Shown here piece after piece: positions 60,939-64,000 of a DNA stretch of 64,000 nucleotides. This DNA is from Pogonophryne albipinna (taxonomy: Eukaryota > Chordata > Actinopteri > Perciformes > Artedidraconidae). The translations under genes and the position numbers were made by a program. A model generated the notes under the pieces. That model saw only the letters and a program-made list of their open reading frames with translations, was not told where the DNA came from and searched no databases. The DNA is taken from the NCBI GenBank assembly GCA_028583405.1, contig CM053252.1:38041240-38105239 (forward strand), read 5' to 3'. How positions within the stretch are numbered: position 1 is the stretch's first letter; the number at the start of each line of letters is the position of its first letter.

Positions 60939-61140
60939 TAGGGTTGGGTACCGAGAACCGGTTCCGGTTCGGAACCGGTTCCAACATTTCGATTCCAACG
61001 GCATCGTTTAGAAAATGTAAATTTCGGTTCCGCTTTTCGATGCCTGAGGAAATGTCTCTCGCCGCACTCCGTAGCCTACTGGGGCGGGGCGGGAAATGTA
61101 GCGTTGTACCTACACTTCTACAGCGTAACCTGGGACCACC

Positions 61141-62688
61141 ATGAGCGGTAGACGCTCTAAAGTGTGGATTCACTTTGTTAGGAAAGACAATGGGTCGGCA
61201 GAGTGCAACACCTGTTCCAAACTTATTTCCTGCAAAGGAGGGACAACGACCAATATGACGAAACACCTTCGCCTGCACGGTATACAGATCAAGGAGTGTA
61301 CCGTTTTCAACCTGTTTCGCCAGTCTCCGTCCGCCTCACAACCACCGTCGTCTTCCGCTGTTGTCCCGGCTCAACCAACACCGAGCACTCCCTCAGCGGA
61401 GCCCTCGCAATCAGGTATGTAAGTTAACATCACTCAAAACTAAAGGATGGTTGTTTTGTTTGAGAGGCTGTGTGTAAAATGTGTGGATATTCTATATTTT
61501 TGTAGATGAAAGTTTGCGGTCGCGTAGTTGCGCGGCTACAACGGCTCAAGCTAACAAGCCCGTCCCAGCCCGTGTCAACCCATTCACCTTAGCAGCAAAG
61601 GGAAAGATGACAGTAGAGAAACGTGAGGAGTGCCACAGAAAAGTCACCGCTTTTGTGGTGAAAAGGCTGCATCCCTTCTCAGAAGTAGAAGCACCTACAT
61701 TTCGGTACGCAAAGACAATTATACTAATTTTCTAGCTGCCCAGACCTCACCCACAATAACAATATCATTTTTGTTTTTGTGTTTACAGGGACATGCTTTT
61801 TACTCTTAACCCCAACTACACCCCCCCCTACCAGAGATTATCTGACAAATAAGTTAATACCATCTTGGTATGAGATTGAAAAGTCAAATATAATTACTGA
61901 GCTTAGTGAAGTTAGCTATGTTGCCCTCACATCTGACGGCTGGACTAGTATTGCACAAGACCACTACCTTACTGTCACAGCACACTATTTAGTGGAAGGC
62001 AAAATGAGGCAAAAAGTGCTCCAAACCAAGGCTGTCTACAAAGCCCAGACAGGAATCGTCATAGCAGAGGAGATTGCAGATGTCTTGACAGATTTTGGCA
62101 TTTTTGACAAAATAGTGGCAGTCACAGTTGACAATGCTGCAAATATGGATGTAGCCATACACAGGCTCCAATTTGTGAAGCTGGGCTGCTTTGCTCACAC
62201 TTTGAATCTGGCAGCACAGAGTCTCTACTCATTGGCCATCATGTCTCAATGGATAGCAAAGATCCGTGCACTTGTTGTGTGGATTAAGAGGTCATCAATG
62301 GCTAAGACCGTGCTCCAGGAGAAGCAGGCTATCCTAAGTAAGAATCACTGAGTTACATTCATTTGATTGTTGTGAATTGTATTTAATTAAATAATGCTTG
62401 TTTTTTTCAATACAAAGCACTGTATGCGTTGTTCAGGTATTAACATTTCAAAACTATGTAAAACATACATGTCAAATGATAACTACTCCATGTTAAATTG
62501 AAATCCCATATGTTAAAGTATTTGTGATTTTCTTGTTTGTCAGAGCTGCCTCAAAATTCGCTCATACTTGATGTGAGAACTCGCTGGAATTCTCTCCACC
62601 TAATGCTGGAGAGATTTCTCGAGCAATACCCAGCAATTCAGGCAGCCAGCTTGGATCAACGGTTGAGAAAGCCTATGGAGAGGGACAG
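61141..62688 (+). pseudogene. ZBED/hAT transposase, partial, frameshifted
   Basis: Exons with fitting splice phases: 61141-61414, 61506-61704, 61789-62337 and 62544-62688. The start context accATGA is good. First comes a BED finger (SKVWIHFV; C-x2-C in CNTCSK; H-x4-H in HLRLHG region). The catalytic part includes VALTSDGWTS, VAVTVDNAANMD and GCFAHTLNLA, typical of Ac/hAT and ZBED1-like proteins; the fourth exon reads LDVRTRWNSLHLMLERF. The frame breaks in an 8-C run at about 61821-61828 (NPNYTPP on one side, RDYLTNKLIPSWY on the other). The C-terminal dimerisation exon is not in the window. Confidence 0.82.
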
Positions 62689-62999
62689 GTAGTCAGACTG
62701 ATAGATAAAAAAGATAGCTACTTTATGGATCCAAAAGAAAATGGCATCCAGTAGCTTATAGTTATATGACTCATACAAAACACTAATACTTCATTATCAG
62801 GGAAGTGATTGTCTAGCCACCAGAACTAGTGCAGAGAGCTGTCACTATAAGCATGTGGGAATGCAAATGTAGATGACTTAAAAAGTAGCTAGCAATGTAA
62901 ACTATACTGATTAGTGTGGATAAGTGATGGATTTAAAGAGGAGCAGTTCCCTTGTCAAACAGCATTGTTTTTGTTTAAAATGTAATATTTTTTAACTTA

Positions 63000-63292
63000 T
63001 GGCCTGGCTCTTAGCCATAACAAAAAGCGTGGGAAGGACCAGCACGTATATGAAAAAGGTATTTATTGCGCCAAAAGTAACCAAAGGGCAAAGCAAAACA
63101 AATAATAATAATCGTCGTGGCTGCTCTCCGAGGTCCGGTCCTCGGCGGGGAGAGAGAGAGCGTGTGGATCTCAGTCAAGGCTCTTTTAACCCTCCAGTCA
63201 CAGCCGCCAGGTGTCCGCAATCCCCACTGATCAGCCACAGGAGAGAACCTTAAAGACACACACACACACACACACAGGCAGGGGTCGTCACA
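63000..63292 (-). repeat. LTR of the Gmr1-like element
   Basis: Reads TGTGACGACC at 63292 to ...GAGCCAGGCCA at 63000, about 293 bp, with a GT microsatellite near its start and an AATAAA word near 63068. It is preceded by a G-run purine tract. The second LTR is not in the window. Confidence 0.65.
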
Positions 63293-63585
63293 CCCCCCCC
63301 CTTAAAATCGGTGTCCCCAGGACCACCGATATAACAAGCCAACCCCATCCCAGATAAAGAGTCATCAAACCAAAAAAAAAAAAAAAAAAAATATATATAT
63401 ATCCCTATCTTCACGAACCCTAATGGTAACATACCACCTATTACCGCAACTCCACCTTCAGCAACCAGCCACATCCTTAGCAACACAGATATCTGAGAAG
63501 CACACTTTAAAAAGATGGGCAGAGCGAGAACGATTTAGCCAACAGTAACACAGGTAATAAATAAACATCAAGGTCCAGCTAACAC

Positions 63586-63996
63586 CTACTTAGTGCCATG
63601 GAGCATGCGATAAAAATGTTGCTTAATTGGCCGAGCGTCTCCAACATCAATATCATGCTCAGCCCAGTCAGTTTGCGAAGGAGTATCTCCAAACAAACAC
63701 AGATACTTGTGTACCAATACTGAGAGTTCCTCACGTCGCGATTCCGGCAAATGAGAAAACAACCCATCTAAATTACCCAGGGATTCAGAATTTCTCAAAC
63801 GACCACAGAGCAAACTATCATCAGGTTCAGGCACCCTATCTCCCTCATGCATCAACCCAAGTGACGTCACAGCCACAGCTGGATGCACCCTGTCCTTCGT
63901 CCTCTCTGTGTCTGTATTAACCTCACGCCGGTGGTAAGGTTTCAGAAGATTTATATGACAGAGGCGTTTGGTCTTCCTCCGTTCTGGTGTTGCCAC
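63586..63996 (-). pseudogene. Gypsy pol fragment: integrase end plus RT start
   Basis: 136 codons: RKTKRLCHINLLKPYHRR (integrase end), a linker with LFSHLPESRREELSVLVHKY and LFGDTPSQTDWAEHDIDVGD, then ARPIKQHFYRM, the usual entry into Gypsy reverse transcriptase, which stops four codons later. The upstream end is cut by the window. Confidence 0.75.
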
Positions 63997-64000
63997 AACA

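Larger units (their letters stand above)
60939..64000 (+). mobile_element. ZBED-type hAT transposon, right end outside window
   Basis: Starts tagggttgggtaccgagaa, a hAT-style terminus, followed by nested ccggttcc/ggaaccgg palindromes. It carries a split transposase gene and is itself interrupted at 63000 by a Gypsy fragment. The right terminus was not found before 64000. Confidence 0.6.
63000..64000 (-). mobile_element. Gmr1-like Gypsy fragment, runs off the edge
   Basis: On the minus strand: an integrase C-terminus followed directly by the start of reverse transcriptase (to 63586), a short non-coding part, a purine tract (63293-63303, reversed) and an LTR. Integrase before RT is the domain order of Gmr1-like Gypsy elements. 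Almost all of RT and RNase H is missing between 63586 and the purine tract. The 5' part lies beyond 64000. Confidence 0.65.

Overview
The window is nuclear DNA from a ray-finned (teleost) fish. Evidence: a head-to-tail array of claudin genes, a five-exon SBDS gene with GT-AG introns, a head-to-head gene start that looks like TYW1, and fish-type repeats (hAT and TTAA-type DNA transposons, an L1-clade LINE, an L2/CR1-type LINE fragment, a chromodomain Ty3/Gypsy element, a Gmr1-like Gypsy fragment, long CA/GT and TA microsatellites). I cannot name the species; the repeat repertoire looks percomorph-like, which is an impression and not a result.

Layout. 1-9.6 kb is gene-poor: repeats, a 2.9 kb TTAA-flanked inverted-repeat element with a second element nested in it, and a 380 bp TTAA MITE. 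9.7-28 kb carries six intronless-CDS claudin genes on the + strand (starts at 9808, 12089, 16976, 19279, 24451, 27301); three have a close TATA box and five have a credible poly(A) signal, so they look like separate transcription units. 28-34.5 kb is an insertion zone: a hAT MITE with 8-bp target duplication, a possible solo LTR, and a 5.0 kb Gypsy chromovirus with two LTRs and a perfect AACAT target duplication but a broken pol. At 35425 is a seventh, divergent claudin that lacks the first of the two conserved loop cysteines, just downstream of a roughly 156 bp (AC)n run.

37.5-41.7 kb holds SBDS (- strand, complete, 249 aa) and, divergently, the first two coding exons of a probable tyw1. The rest of tyw1 is not visible in the remaining 22 kb. 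That stretch holds a TTAA MITE, a new-looking two-exon gene (173 aa, - strand, with another DNA element in its intron), a nearly full-length L1-type LINE interrupted near its ORF2 stop by an internally deleted hAT (perfect 8-bp target duplication), a 3.39 kb tandem duplication (53861-60641) containing a 42-bp coding minisatellite, a ZBED/hAT transposase gene, and a Gmr1-like Gypsy fragment running off the right edge.

Functionally the ordinary genes are epithelial tight-junction proteins (claudins), a ribosome-maturation factor (SBDS) and probably a tRNA wybutosine enzyme (TYW1). I saw no CRISPR array, operon or obvious novel defence system. The most unusual objects are the cysteine-lacking claudin, the uncharacterised two-exon gene, and the tandemly duplicated repeat unit whose copies carry different lesions.
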